Assembly: GCF_029227915.1 (NCBI RefSeq)
Contig: NC_079886.1
Span: 1,798,001-1,862,000 of the forward strand
Reading direction: 5' to 3'
DNA length: 64,000 nt
From: Hydractinia symbiolongicarpus
Taxonomy: Eukaryota; Cnidaria; Hydrozoa; Anthoathecata; Hydractiniidae
The notes under the pieces were generated by a model, which saw nothing but the letters and a program-made list of their open reading frames with translations, was not told the DNA's origin and searched no databases. Both the position numbers and the translations under genes were made by a program. Every line of letters begins with the position of its first letter. Positions within the stretch are counted from its first letter, which is position 1. Positions 50,910 to 64,000 of the stretch are shown here, in pieces.

Positions 50910-53900
50910 TTAGTGGTGATAAAATAATTTAAAAAATCGTTCGGGAAATGAATTTACTCCCTGGGTACTTTCTTTGTATACTTTTGACTCTGCGGGCCGA
51001 GTCCGGGATTTACGGGAAATCACGGGGTTTCGTTTGCCGGCGATTAAACTTCTTTTATTTAGCGTTTCATCAAAAATGAAAACATTTTTTAAAACTACAA
51101 GTTTCATGCGTTTTAGTGGTGAAAAAATAATTTAAAAAATCGTTCGGGAAATGAGTTTACTCCCTGGGTACTTTCTTTATACACATTCGACTATACGGGC
51201 CGAGTACGGGATTTACAAGAAATCGCAGGTTTTCGTTTGCCGGCGATTAAACTTCTTTTATTCAGCGTCTCATCAAAAATGAAAATATTTTTGAAAACTA
51301 CAAGTCTCATCCGTTTTAGTAGTGAAAAAATAATTTAAAAAATCATTCGGGAAATCAGTTTACTCCCTGGGTACTTTTTTTGTATACTTTTGACTATACG
51401 GGCCGAGTACGGGATTTACGGGAAAACGCGGGTTTTCGTTTGCCGGCGATTAAACTTCTTTTATTCAGCGTCTCATCAAAAATGAAAATTTTTTTGAAAA
51501 CTACAAGTCTCATGCGTTTTAGTGGTGAAAAAATAATTTAAAAAATCGTTCGGGAAATGAATTTACTCCCTGGGTACTTTCTTTGTATACTTTTGACCAT
51601 ACGGGCAGAGTCCGGGATTTACGGGAAATCGCGGGTTTTCGTTTGCCGGCGATTAAACTTCTTTTATTTAACGTTTCATCAAAAATGAAAACATTTTTGA
51701 AAACTACAAGTGTCATGCGTTTTAGTGGTGAAAAAATAATTTAAAAAATCGTTCGGGAAATGAGTTTACTCCCTGGGTACTTTCTTTGTATAATTTTGAC
51801 TACACGGGCCGAGTCCGGGATTTAGGGGAAATCGCGGGTTTTCGTTTGCCGGCGATTAAAGTTCTTTTATTTATCGTCTCATCAAAAATAAAAACATTTT
51901 TGAAAACTACAAGTCTCATGCGTTTTAGTGGTGAAAAAATAATTTAAAAAATCGTTCGGGAAATGAGTTTACTCCCTGGGTACTTTCTTTATACACATTC
52001 GACTATACGGGCCGAGTACGGGATTTACGGGAAATCGCAGGTTTTCGTTTGCCGGCAATTAAACTTCTTTTATTTAGCGTCTCATTAAAAGTGAAAACAT
52101 TTTTGAAAACTACAAGTCTCATTCGTTTTAGTGGTAAAAAAATAATTTAAAAAATCGTTCGGGAAATGAGTTTACTCCCTGGGTACTTTCTTTGTATACT
52201 TTTGACTATACAGGCCGAGTACGGGATTTACGGGAAATCGCGCGTTTTCGTTTGCCGGTGATTAAACTTCTTTTATTTAGCGTCTCATCAAAAATAAAAA
52301 CATTTTTGAAAACTACAAGTCTCATGCGTTTTAGTGGTGAAAGAATAATTTAAAAAATCGTTCGGCAAATGAGTTTACTCCCTGGGTAATTTCTTTGTAT
52401 ACTTTTGACTATATGGGCCGAGTACAGGATTTACGGGAAATCGCGGGTTTTCCTTTGCAAGCGATTAAACTTCTTTTATTGAGCGTCTCATCAAAAATGA
52501 AAATATTTTCAAAAACTACAAGTCTCATGCGTTTTAGTGGTGATAAAATAATTTAAAAAATCGTTCGGGAAATGAATTTACTCCCTGGGTACTTTCTTTG
52601 TATACTTTTGACTCTGCGGGCCGAGTCCGGGATTTACGGGAAATCGCGGGGTTTCGTTTGCCGGCGATTAAACTTCTTTTATTTAGCGTTTCATCAAAAA
52701 TGAAAACATTTTTTAAAACTACAAGTTTCATGCGTTTTAGTGGTGAAAAAATAATTTAAAAAATCGTTCGGGAAATGAGTTTACTCCCTGGGTACTTTCT
52801 TTATACACATTCGACTATACGGGCCGAGTACGGGATTTACGGGAAATCGCAGGTTTTCGTTTGCCGGCGATTAAACTTCTTTTATTCAGCGTCTCCTCAA
52901 AAATGAAAATATTTTTGAAAACTACAAGTCTCATCCGTTTTAGTAGTGAAAAAATAATTTAAAAAATCATTCGGGAAATCAGTGTACTCCCTGGGTACTT
53001 TTTTTGTATACTTTTGACTATACGGGCCGAGTACGGGATTTACGGGAAAACGCGGGTTTTCGTTTGCCGGTGATTAAACTTCTTTTATTCAGCGTCTCAT
53101 CAAAAATAAAAATATTTTTGAAAACTACAAGTCTCATGCGTTTTAGTGGTGAAAAAATAATTTAAAAAATCGTTCGGGAAATGAATTTACTCCCTGGGTA
53201 CTTTCTTTGTATACTTTTGACCATACGGGCCGAGTCCGGGATTTACGGGAAATCGCGGGTTTTCGTTTGCCGGCGATTAAACTTCTTTTATTTAACGTTT
53301 CATCAAAAATGAAAACATTTTTGAAAACTACAAGTCTCATGCATTTTAGTGGTGAAAAAATAATTTAAAAAATCGTTCGGGAAATGAGTTTACTCCCTGG
53401 GTACTTTCTTTGTATAATTTTGACTACACGGGCCGAGTCCGGGATTTAGGGGAAATCGCGGGTTTTCGTTTGCCGGCGAATAAACTTCATTTATTTAGCG
53501 TCTCATCAAAAATGAAAACATTTTTAAAAACTACAAGTCTCGTGCGTTTTAGTGGTGAAAAATAATTTAAAAAATCGTTCGGGAAATGAGTTTACTCCCT
53601 GGGTACTTTCTTTGTATACTTTTGACTATATGGGCCGAGTACGGGATTTACAGGAAATCGCAGGTTTTCGTTTGCCGGCGATTAAACTTCTTTTATTCAG
53701 GGTCTCATCAAAAATGAAAATATTTTTGAAAACTACAAGTCTCATGCGTTTTAGTGAAGAAAAAATAATTTAAAAAATCGTTCGGGAAATGAATTTACTC
53801 CCTGGGTACTTTCTTTGCATAGTTTTGACTATACGGGCCGAGTGCGGGATTTACGGGAAATCGCGGGTTTTCCTTTGCCGGCGATTAAACTTCTTTTATT

Positions 53901-54157
53901 TAGCGTCTTATCAAAAATGAAAACATTTTTGAAAACTACAAGTCTCATGCGTTTTAGTGGTGAAAAAATGATTTGAAAAATCGTTCTGAAAATGAGTTTA
54001 CCGACAAGGTACTTTCTTTGTATACATTCGACTATAGGGGCCAAGCCCGGGATTTACAGGAAATCGCGGGTTTTCGTTTGCCGGCGATTAAACTTCTTTT
54101 ATTCAGCGTCTCATCAAAAATGAAAATATTTTTAAAAACTACAAGTCTCATCCGTTT
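50910..54157 (+). repeat. Tandem 8-monomer blocks (1,624 bp)
   Basis: Landmarks at 50910 and 52534, and at 51519 and 53143, are each 1,624 bp apart. Just upstream of each 50910-type landmark lie shared private variants, GGGTAATTTCTTTG and TTTGCAAGCGATT, and within each block is TTTTAGTAGTGAAAA. The two blocks are close copies. Confidence 0.75.
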
Positions 54158-54999
54158 TAGTGGTGAAAAAATAATTTAAAAAATCATTCGGGAAATCAGT
54201 TTACTCCCTGGGTACTTTTTTTGTATACTTTTGACTATACGGGCCGAATACGGGATTTACGGGAAAGCGCGGGTTTTCGTTTGCCGGCGATTAAACTTCT
54301 TTTATTTAGCGTCTCATCAAAAATGAAAATATTTTTGAAAACTACAAGTCTCATGCGTTTTAGTGAAGAAAAAATAATTTAAAAAATCGTTCGGGAAATG
54401 AATTTACTCCCTGGGTACTTTCTTTGCATAGTTTTGACTATACGGGCCGAGTGCGGGATTTACGGGAAATCGCGGGTTTTCCTTTGCCGGCGATTAAACT
54501 TCTTTTATTTAGCGTCTTATCAAAAATGAAAACATTTTTGAAAACTACAAGTCTCATGCGTTTTAGTGGTGAAAAAATGATTTGAAAAATCGTTCTGAAA
54601 ATGAGTTTAACCACAAGGTACTTTCTTTGTATACATTCGACTATAGGGGCCAAGCCCGGGATTTACAGGTAATCGCGGGTTTTCGTTTGCCGGCGATTAA
54701 ACTTCTTTTATTCAGCGTCTCATCAAAAATGAAAATATTTTTAAAAACTACAAGTCTCATCCGTTTTAGTGGTGAAAAAATAATTTAAAAAATCATTCGG
54801 GAAATCAGTTTACTCCCTGGGTACTTTTTTTGTATACTTTTGACTATACGGGCCGAGTACGGGATTTACGGGAAAGCGCGGGTTTTCGTTTGCCGGCGAT
54901 TAAACTTCTTTTATTTAGCGTCTCATCAAAAATGAAAATATTTTTGAAAACTACAAGTCTCATGCGTTTTAGTGGTGAAAAAATAATTTAAAAAATTGT

Positions 55000-57650
55000 T
55001 CGGGAAATGAATTTACTCCCTGGGTACTTTCTTTGTATACTTTTGACTCTGCGGGCCGAGTCCGGGATTTACGGGAAATCGCAGGTTTTCGTTTGCCGGC
55101 GATTAAACTTCTTTTATTTAGCGTCTCATTAAAAGTGAAAACATTTTTGAAAACTACAAGTCTCATGCGTTTTAGTGGTAAAAAAATAATTTAAAAAATC
55201 GTTTGGGAAATGAGTTTACTCCCTGGGTACTTTCTTTGTATACTTTTGACTATACAGGCCGAGTACGGGATTTACGGGAAATCGCGCGTTTTCGTTTGCC
55301 GGTGATTAAACTTCTTTTATTTAGCGTCTCATCAAAAATAAAAACATTTTTGAAAACTACAAGTCTCATGCGTTTTAGTGGTGAAAAAATAATTTAAAAA
55401 ATCGTTCGGGAAATGAGTTTACTCCCTGGGTACTTTCTTTGTATACTTTTGACTATATGGGCCGAGTACAGGATTTACGGGAAATCGCGGGTTTTCGTTT
55501 GCCGGCGATTAAACTTCTTTTATTGAGCGTCTCATCAAAAATGAAAATATTTTCAAAAACTACAAGTCTCATGCGTTTTAGTGGTGATAAAATAATTTAA
55601 AAAATCGTTCGGGAAATAAATTTACTCCCTGGGTACTTTCTTTGTATACTTTTGACTCTGCGGACCGAGTCCGGGATTTACGGGAAATCGCGGGGTTTCG
55701 TTTGCCGACGATTAAACTTCTTTAATTTAGCGTTTCATCAAAAATGAAAACATTTTTTAAAACTACAAGTTTCATGCGTTTTAGTGGTGAAAAAATAATT
55801 TAAAAAATCGTTCGGGAAATGAGTTTACTCCCTGGGTACTTTTTTTGTATACTTTTGACTATACTGGCCGAGTACGGGATTTACGGGAAAGCGCGGGTTT
55901 TCGTTTGCCGGCGATTAAACTTCTTTTATTCAGCGTCTCATCAAAAATGAAAATATTTTTGAAAACTACAAGTCTCATCCGTTTTAGTGGTGAAAAAATA
56001 ATTTAAAAAATCATTCGGGAAATCCGTTTACTCCCTGGGTACTTTTTTTGTATACTTTTGACTATACTGGCCGAGTACGGGATTTACGGGAAAGCGCGGG
56101 TTTTCGTTTGCCGGCGATTAAACTTCTTTTATTCAGCGTCTCATCAAAAATGAAAATATTTTTGAAAACTACAAGTCTCATGCGTTTTAGTGGTGAAAAA
56201 ATAATTTAAAAAATCGTTCGGAAATGAATTTACTCCCTGGGTACTTTCTTTGTATACTTTTGACTCTGCGGGCCGAGTCCGGGATTTACGGGAAATCGCG
56301 GGTTTTCGTTTGCCGGCGATTAAACTTCTTTAATTTAGCGCTTCATCAAAAATGAAAACATTTTTTAAAACTACAAGTCTCATGCGTTTTAGTGGTGAAA
56401 AAATAATTTAAAAAATCGTTCGGGAAATTAGTTTATTCCCTGGGTACTTTCTTTATACACATTCGACTATACGGGCCGAGTACGGGATTTACGGGAAATC
56501 GCAGGTTTTCGTTTGCCGGCGATTAAACTTCTTTTATTTAGCGTCTCATTAAAAGTGAAAACATTTTTGAAAACTACAAGTCTCATGCGTTTTAGTGGTA
56601 AAAAAATAATTTAAAAAATAGTTCGGGAAATGAGTTTACTCCCTGGGTACTTTCTTTGTATACTTTTGACTATACATGCCGAGTACGGGATTTACGGGAA
56701 ATCGCGCGTTTTCGTTTGCCGGTGATTAAACTTCTTTTATTTAGCGTCTCATCAAAAATAAAAACATTTTTGAAAACTACAAGTCTCATGCGTTTTAGTG
56801 GTGAAAAAATAATTTAAAAAATCGTTCGGGAAATGAGTTTACTCCCTGGGTACTTTCTTTGTATATTTTTGACTATATGGGCCGAGTACGGGATTTACGG
56901 GAAATCGCGGGTTTTCGTTTGCCGGCGATTAAACTTCTTTTATTCAGAGTCTCATCAAAAATGAAAATATTTTTGAAAACTACAAGTCTCATGCGTTTTA
57001 GTGAAGAAAAAATAATTTAAAAAATCGTTCGGGAAATGAATTTACTCCCTGGGTACTTTCTTTGCATAGTTTTGACTATACGGGCCGAGTGCTGGATTTA
57101 CGGGAAATCGCATGGTTTTCGCTTGCCGGCGATTAAACTTCTTTTATTGAGCGTCTCATCAAAAATGAAAATATTTTCAAAAACTACAAGTCTCATGCGT
57201 TTTAGTGGTGATAAAATAATTTAAAAAATCGTTGGGGAAATGAATCTACTCCCTGGGTACTTTCTTTGTATACTTTTGACTCTGCGGGCCGAGTCCGGGA
57301 TTTACGGGAAATCGCGGGGTTTCGTTTGCCGGCGATTAAACTTCTTTAATTTAGCGTTTCATCAAAAATGAAAACATTTTTTAAAACTACAAGTTTCATG
57401 CGTTTTAGTGGTGAAAAAATAATTTAAAAAATCGTTTGGGAATAGAGTTTACTCCCTGGGTACTTTCTTTATACACATTCGACTATACGGGCCGAGTACG
57501 GGATTTACGGGAAATCGCAGGTTTTCGTTTGCCGGCGATTAAACTTCTTTTATTTAGCGTCTCATCAAAAGTGAAAACATTTTTGAAAACTACAAGTCTC
57601 ATGCGTTTTAGTGGTAAAAAAATAATTTAAAAAATCGTTCGGGAAATGAG
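55000..57650 (+). repeat. Segment of a roughly 7.3-kb super-duplication, copy 2
   Basis: Contains the same ordered rare variants as 47690-50340 (near 55610-55710, 56430, 57064 and 57440). Local offsets range from about 7,298 to 7,309, so small indels have accumulated. One monomer near 55821-56020 appears to be a hybrid of two types, as expected from unequal exchange. Confidence 0.68.
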
Positions 57651-58860
57651 TTTACTCCCTGGGTACTTTCTTTGTATACTTTTGACTATACAGGCCGAGT
57701 ACGGGATTTACGGGAAATCGCGCGTTTTCGTTTGCCGGTGATTAAACTTCTTTTATTTAGCGTCTCATCAAAAATAAAAACGTTTTTGAAAACTACAAGT
57801 CTCATGCGTTTTAGTGGTGAAAAAATAATTTAAAAAATCGTTCGGGAAATGAGTTTACTCCCTGGGTACTTTCTTTGCATAGTTTTGACTATACGGGCCG
57901 AGTGCTGGATTTACGGGAAATCGCGGGTTTTCGTTTGCCGGCGATTAAACTTCTTTTATTGAGCGTCTCATCAAAAATGAAAATATTTTCAAAAACTACA
58001 AGTCTCATGCGTTTTAGCGGTGATAAAATAATTTAAAAAATCGTTGGGAAAATGAATCTACTCCCTGGGTACTTTCTTTGTATACTTTTGACTCTGCGGG
58101 CCGAGTCCGGGATTTACGGGAAATCGCGGGGTTTCGTTTGCCGGCGATTAAACTTCTTTAATTTAGCGTTTCATCAAAAATGAAAACATTTTTTAAAACT
58201 ACAAGTTTCATGCGTTTTAGTGGTGAAAAAATAATTTAAAAAATCGTTCGGGAAATGAGTTTACTCCCTGGGTACTTTCTTTATACACATTCGACTATAC
58301 GGGCCGAGTACGGGATTTACGGGAAATCGCAGGTTTTCGTTTGCCGGCGATTAAACTTCTTTTCTTTAGCGTCTCATCAAAAGTGAAAACATTTTTGAAA
58401 ACTACAAGTCTCATGCGTTTTAGTGGTAAAAAAATAATTTAAAAAATCGTTCTGGAAATGAGTTTACTCCCTGGGTACTTTCTTTGTATACTTTTGACTA
58501 TACGGGCCGAGTACGGGATTTACGGGAAATCGCGCGTTTTCGTTTGCCGGCGATTAAACTTCTTTTATTTATTGTCTCATCAAAAATAAAAACATTTTTG
58601 AAAACTACAAGTCTCATGCGTTTTAGTGGTGAAAAAATAATTTAAAAAATCGTTCGGGAAATGAGTTTACTCCCTGGGTACTTTCTTTATATACTTTTGA
58701 CAATACCAGCCGAGTACCGGATTTACGGGAAATCGCGAGTTTTCGTTTGCCGGCGATTAAACTTCTTTTATTCAGCGTCTTCTCAAAAATAAAAACATTT
58801 TTAAAAACCACAAGTCTCATGCGTTTTAGTGGTGAAAAAATAATTTAAAAAATCGTTCGG

Positions 58861-60076
58861 GAATTGAATTTACTCCCTGGGTACTTTCTTTGTATACTTT
58901 TGACTAAACGGGCCGAGTCCGGGATTTAGGGGAAATCGCGGGTTTTCGTTTGCCGGCGAATAAACTTCATTTATTTAGCGTCTCATCAAAAATGAAAACA
59001 TTTTTAAAAACTACAAGTCTCGTGCGTTTTAGTGGTGAAAAATAATTTAAAAAATCGTTCGGGAAATGAGCTTACTCCCTGGGTACTTTCTTTGTATACT
59101 TTTGAATATATGGGCCGAGTACGGGATTTACGGGAAATTGTGGGTTTTCGTTTGCCGGCGATTAAACTTCTTTTATTCAGCGTCTCATCAAAAATGAAAA
59201 TATTTTTGAAAACTACAAGTCTCATGCGTTTTAGTGAAGAAAAAATAATTTAAAAAATCGTTCGGGACATGAATTTACTCCCTGGGTACTTTCTTTGCAT
59301 ACTTTTGACTATACGGACCGAGTGCGGGATTTACGGGAAATCGCGAGTTTTCGTTTGCCGGCGATTAAACTTCTTTTATTCAGCGTCTTCTCAAAAATAA
59401 AAACATTTTTAAAAACTACAAGTCTCATGCGTTTTAGTGGTGAAAAAATAATTTAAAAAATCGTTCGGGAATTGAATTTACTCCCTGGGTACTTTCTTTG
59501 TATACTTTTGACTAAACGGGCCGAGTCCGGGATTTAGGGGAAATCGCGGGTTTTCGTTTGCCGGCGAATAAACTTCATTTATTTAGCGTCTCATCAAAAA
59601 TGAAAACATTTTTAAAAACTACAAGTCTCGTGCGTTTTAGTGGTGAAAAATAATTTAAAAAATCGTTCGGGAAATGAGCTTACTCCCTGGGTACTTTCTT
59701 TGTATACTTTTGAATATATGGGCCGAGTACGGGATTTACGGGAAATTGTGGGTTTTCGTTTGCCGGCGATTAAACTTCTTTTATTCAGCGTCTCATCAAA
59801 AATGAAAATATTTTTGAAAACTACAAGTCTCATGCGTTTTAGTGAAGAAAAAATAATTTAAAAAATCGTTCGGGACATGAATTTACTCCCTGGGTACTTT
59901 CTTTGCATACTTTTGACTATACGGACCGAGTGCGGGATTTACGGGAAATCGCGGGTTTTCCTTTGCCGGCGATTAAACTTCTTTTATTTAGCGTCTTATC
60001 AAAAATGAAAACATTTTTGAAAACTACAAGTCTCATGCGTTTTAGTGGTGAAAAAATGATTTGAAAAATCGTTCTG
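58861..60076 (+). repeat. Very recent tandem trimer duplication (608 bp twice)
   Basis: 58861-59468 and 59469-60076 share GGAATTGAATTTACTCC with ACTAAACGGG, AGGGGAAATCG with GGCGAATAAACTTCATTT, GAATATATGGGCC with GAAATTGTGGG, and ATACGGACCGAG, all in the same order and at an exact 608-bp offset. Several of these changes are seen nowhere else in the window, so this looks like one of the youngest duplications in it. Confidence 0.82.
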
Positions 60077-62087
60077 AAAATGAGTTTACTCCCTGGGTAC
60101 TTTCTTTATATACTTTTGACTATACCGGCCGAGTACCGGATTTACGGGAAATCGCGAGTTTTCGTTTGCCGGCGATTAAACTTCTTTTATTCAGCGTCTT
60201 ATCAAAAATGAAAACATTTTTGAAAACTACAAGTCTCATGCGTTTTAGTGGTGAAAAAATAATTTAAAAAATCGTTCGGGAAATGAGTTTACTCCCTGGG
60301 TACTTTCTTTGTATACTTTTGACCATACGGGCCGAGTCCGGGATTTACGGGAAATCGCGGGTTTTTGTTTGCCTGCGATTAAACTTCTTTTATTTAGCGT
60401 TTCATCAAAAATGAAAACATTTTTGAAAACTACAAGTGTCATGCGTTTTAGTGGTGAAAAAATAATTTAAAAAATCGTTCGGGAAATGAGTTTACTCCCT
60501 GGGTACTTTCTTTGTATAATTTTGACTATACGGGCCGAGTCCGGGATTTAGGGGAAATCGCGGGTTTTCGTTTGCCGGCGAATAAACTTCATTTATTTAG
60601 CGTCTCATCAAAAATGAAAACATTTTTAAAAACTACAAGTCTCGTGCGTTTTAGTGGTGAAAAATAATTTAAAAAATCGTTCAGGAAATGAGTTTACTCC
60701 CTGGGTACTTTCTTTGTATACTTTTGACTATATGGGCCGAGTACGGGATTTACGGGAAATCGCGGGTTTTCGTTTGCCGGCGATTAAACTTCTTTTATTC
60801 AGCGCCTCATCAAAAATGAAAATATTTTTAAAAACTACAAGTCTCATGCGTTTTAGTGAAGAAAAAATAATTTAAAAAATCGTTCGGGAAATGAATTTAC
60901 TAACTGGGTACTTTCTTTGCATAGTTTTGACTATACGGTCCGAGTGCGGGATTTACGGGAAATCGCGGGTTTTCCTTTGCCGGCGATTAAACTTCTTTTA
61001 TTTAGCGTCTTATCAAAAATGAAAACATTTTTGAAAACTACAAGTCTCATGCGTTTTAGTGGTGAAAAAATGATTTGAAAAATCGTTCTGAAAATGAGTT
61101 TACTCCCTGGGTACTTTCTTTATATACTTTTGACTATACCGGCCGAGTACCGGATTTACGGGAAATCGCGAGTTTTCGTTTGCCGGCGATTAAACTTCTT
61201 TTATTCAGCGTCTTATCAAAATGAAAACATTTTTGAAAACTACAAGTCTCATGCGTTTTAGTGGTGAAAAAATAATTTAAAAAATCGTTCGGGAAATGAG
61301 TTTACTCCCTGGGTACTTTCTTTGTATACTTTTGACCATACGGGCCGAGTCCGGGATTTACGGGAAATCGCGGGTTTTCGTTTGCCGGCGATTAAACTTC
61401 TTTTATTTAGCGTTTCATCAAAAATGAAAACATTTTTGAAAACTACAAGTGTCATGCGTTTTAGTGGTGAAAAAATAATTTAAAAAATCGTTCGGGAAAT
61501 GAGTTTACTCCCTGGGTACTTTCTTTGTATAATTTTGACTATACGGGCCGAGACCGGGATTTAGGGGAAATCGCGGGTTTTCGTTTGCCGGCGAATAAAC
61601 TTCATTTATTTAGCGTCTCATCAAAAATGAAAACATTTTTAAAAACTACAAGTCTCGTGCGTTTTAGTGGTGAAAAATAATTTAAAAAATCGTTCGGGAA
61701 ATGAGTTTACTCCCTGGGTACTTTCTTTGTATACTTTTGACTATATGGGCCGAGTACGGGATTTACGGGAAATCGCGGGTTTTCGTTTGCCGGCGATTAA
61801 ACTTCTTTTATTCAGCGTCTCATCAAAAATGAAAATATTTTTGAAAACTACAAGTCTCATGCGTTTTAGTGAAGAAAAAATAATTTAAAAAATCGTTCGG
61901 GAAATGAATTTACTCCCTGGGTACTTTCTTTGCATAGTTTTGACTATACGGTCCGAGTGCGGGATTTACGGGAAATCGCGGGTTTTCCTTTGCCGGCGAT
62001 TAAACTTCTTTTATTTAGCGTCTTATCAAAAATGAAAACATTTTTGAAAACTACAAGTCTCATGCGTTTTAGTGGTGAAAAAATGAT
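60061..62087 (+). repeat. Tandem 5-monomer blocks (1,013 bp)
   Basis: Landmarks at 60245 and 61258 and at 60654 and 61667 are each 1,013 bp apart, five monomers less two bases. The ATACGGTCCGAG variant occurs in both copies, near 60935 and 61950, supporting block duplication. Confidence 0.75.
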
Positions 62088-64000
62088 TTGAAAAATCGTT
62101 CTGAAAATGAGTTTACCCACAAGGTACTTTCTTTGTATACATTCGACTATAGGGGCCAAGCCCGGGATTTACAGGAAATCGCGGGTTTTCGTTTGCCGGC
62201 GATTAAACTTCTTTTATTCAGCGTCTCATCAAAAATGAAAATATTTTTGAAAACTACAAGTCTCATCCGTTTTAGTGGTGAAAAAATAATTTAAAAAATC
62301 ATTCGGGAAATCAGTTTACTCCCTGGGTACTTTTTTTGTATACTTTTGACTATACGGGCCGAGTACGGGATTTACGGGAAAGCGCGGGTTTTCGTTTGCC
62401 GGTGATTAAACTTCTTTTATTCAGCGTCTCATCAAAAATGAAAATATTTTTGAAAACTACAAGTCTCATGCGTTTTAGTGGTGAAAAAATAATTTAAAAA
62501 ATCGTTCGGGAAATGAGTTTACTCCCTGCGTACTTTCTTTATACACATTCGACTATACGGGCCGAGTACGGGATTTACGGGAAATCGCAGGTTTTCGTTT
62601 GCCGGCGATTAAACTTCTTTTATTTAGCGTCTCATTAAAAGTGAAAACATTTTTGAAAACTACAAGTCTCATGCGTTTTAGTGGTAAAAAAATAATTTAA
62701 AAAATCGTTCGGGAAATGAGTTTACTCCCTGGGTACTTTCTTTGTATACTTTTGACTATACAGGCTGAGTACGGGATTTACGGGAAATCGCGCGTTTTCG
62801 TTTGCCGGTGATTAAACTTCTTTTATTAAGCGTCTCATCAAAAATAAAAACATTTTTGAAAACTACAAGTCTCATGCGTTTTAGTGGTGAAAAAATAATT
62901 TAAAAAATCGTTCGGGAAATGAGTTTACTCCCTGGGTACTTTCTTTGTATACTTTTGACTATATGGGCCGAGTACGGGATTTACGGGAAATCGCGGGTTT
63001 TCGTTTGCCGGCGATTAAACTTCTTTTATTCAGCGTCTCATCAAAAATGAAAATATTTTTGAAAACTACAAGTCTCATGCGTTTTAGTGAAGAAAAAATA
63101 ATTTAAAAAATCGTTCAGGAAATGAATTTACTCCCTGGGTACTTTCTTTACATACTTTTGACTATACGGACCGAGTGCGGGATTTACGGGAAATCGCGGG
63201 TTTTCCTTTGCCGGCGATTAAACTTCTTTTATTTAGCGTCTTATCAAAAATGAAAACATTTTTGAAAACTACAAGTCTCATGCGTTTTAGTGGTGAAAAA
63301 ATAATTTAAAAAATCGTTCGGGAAATGAGTTTACTCCCTGGGTACTTTCTTTATATACTTTTGACTATACCGGCCGAGTACCGGATTTACGGGAAATCGC
63401 GAGTTTTCGTTTGCCAGCGATTAAACTTCTTTTATTCAGCGTCTCATCAAAAGTGAAAATATTTTTGAAAACTACAAGTCTCATGCGTTTTAGTGGTGAA
63501 AAAATGATTTGAAAAATCGTTCTGAAAATGAGTTTACCCACAAGGTACTTTCTTTGTATACATTCGACTATAGGGGCCAAGCCCGGGATTTACAGGAAAT
63601 CGCGGGTTTTCGTTTGCCGGCGATTAAACTTCTTTTATTCAGCGTCTCATCAAAAATGAAAATATTTTAGAAAACTACAAGTCTCATGCGTTTTAGTGGT
63701 GAAAAAATAATTTATAAAATTATTCGGGAAATCAGTTTACTCCCTGGGTACTTTTTTTGTATACTTTTGACTATACGGGCCGAGTACGGGATTTACGGGA
63801 AAGCGCGGGTTTTCGTTTGCCGGCGATTAAACTTCTTTTATTCAGCGCTTCATCAAAAATGAAAACATTTTCAAAAACTACAAGTCTCATGCGTTTTAGT
63901 GGTGATAAAATAATTTAAAAAATCGTTGGGGAAATGAATCTACTCCCTGGGTACTTTCTTTGTATACTTTTGACTCTGCGGGCCGAGTCCGGGATTTACG

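Larger units (their letters stand above)
25982..64000. repeat. Satellite array, right part (about 187 monomers of about 203 bp)
   Basis: Same satellite and same orientation as the left part, resuming in mid-monomer after the transposon. The subtype order changes along it: 26-29.8 kb continues the 9-monomer family, 29.8-38.1 kb uses another set, 38.16-39.14 kb is divergent, and 39.2-64 kb resembles the first 6 kb of the window. The window ends inside the array, so its true length is unknown. No gene, RNA gene or second mobile element is seen in it. Confidence 0.98.

Noticed and set aside
1-64000. CRISPR array
   Set aside because: Repeats are 203 bp, contiguous and without unique spacers; this is a satellite.

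Overview
This window is almost entirely one tandem satellite DNA. The repeat unit is about 203 bp, and roughly 298 copies lie head to tail in a single orientation: about 111 in positions 1-22523 and about 187 in 25982-64000. A single 3,458-bp transposable element (22524-25981) interrupts the array. Nothing else in the window is gene-like. The many short ORFs of 60-110 codons in the array are by-products of a repeat with few stop codons.

Organism: eukaryotic, judged from the satellite organisation, a spliceosomal intron with consensus borders in the helicase gene, and the absence of bacterial gene layout. The element's two proteins (a DUF6589-like protein and a RecQ-type helicase) are, from general knowledge, families that multiply in sponges, cnidarians and some fungi. 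The AT-rich intervals with many TATATA and AGCTAGC words recall demosponge genomes. A sponge or another early-branching animal is my best guess, with low confidence.

Layout: (1) 1-6 kb, array with 609-bp trimers and larger duplicated blocks. (2) 6-10.5 kb, an approximately 2.2-2.6 kb block present twice in tandem. (3) 10.5-29.8 kb, a domain dominated by a 9-monomer (1,826 bp) higher-order repeat (HOR) with 5-, 9- and 11-monomer spacings; the transposon sits here. (4) 29.8-38.1 kb, a different HOR family with 7-, 8- and 12-monomer spacings. (5) 38.16-39.14 kb, a short run of divergent monomers outside any HOR. (6) 39.2-64 kb, monomer types like those of 1-6 kb, in blocks with 3-, 5-, 8-, 13- and about 36-monomer spacings, including a very recent 608-bp trimer duplication at 58.9-60.1 kb.

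The transposon has terminal inverted repeats (TIRs) of about 79 bp and a perfect 9-bp target-site duplication (TSD). Its two genes converge, each starting near one end. On the plus strand is the C-terminal part of a DUF6589-like, probable transposase-family protein. On the minus strand is a RecQ-like DNA helicase with one intron and one premature stop. The copy looks non-autonomous: most of the plus-strand protein is missing and the helicase is interrupted. The spacing of matching satellite variants on either side returns exactly to the 1,826-bp HOR period once the element plus its 9-bp duplication is removed. This independently confirms the element's borders and shows it landed in an already formed HOR.
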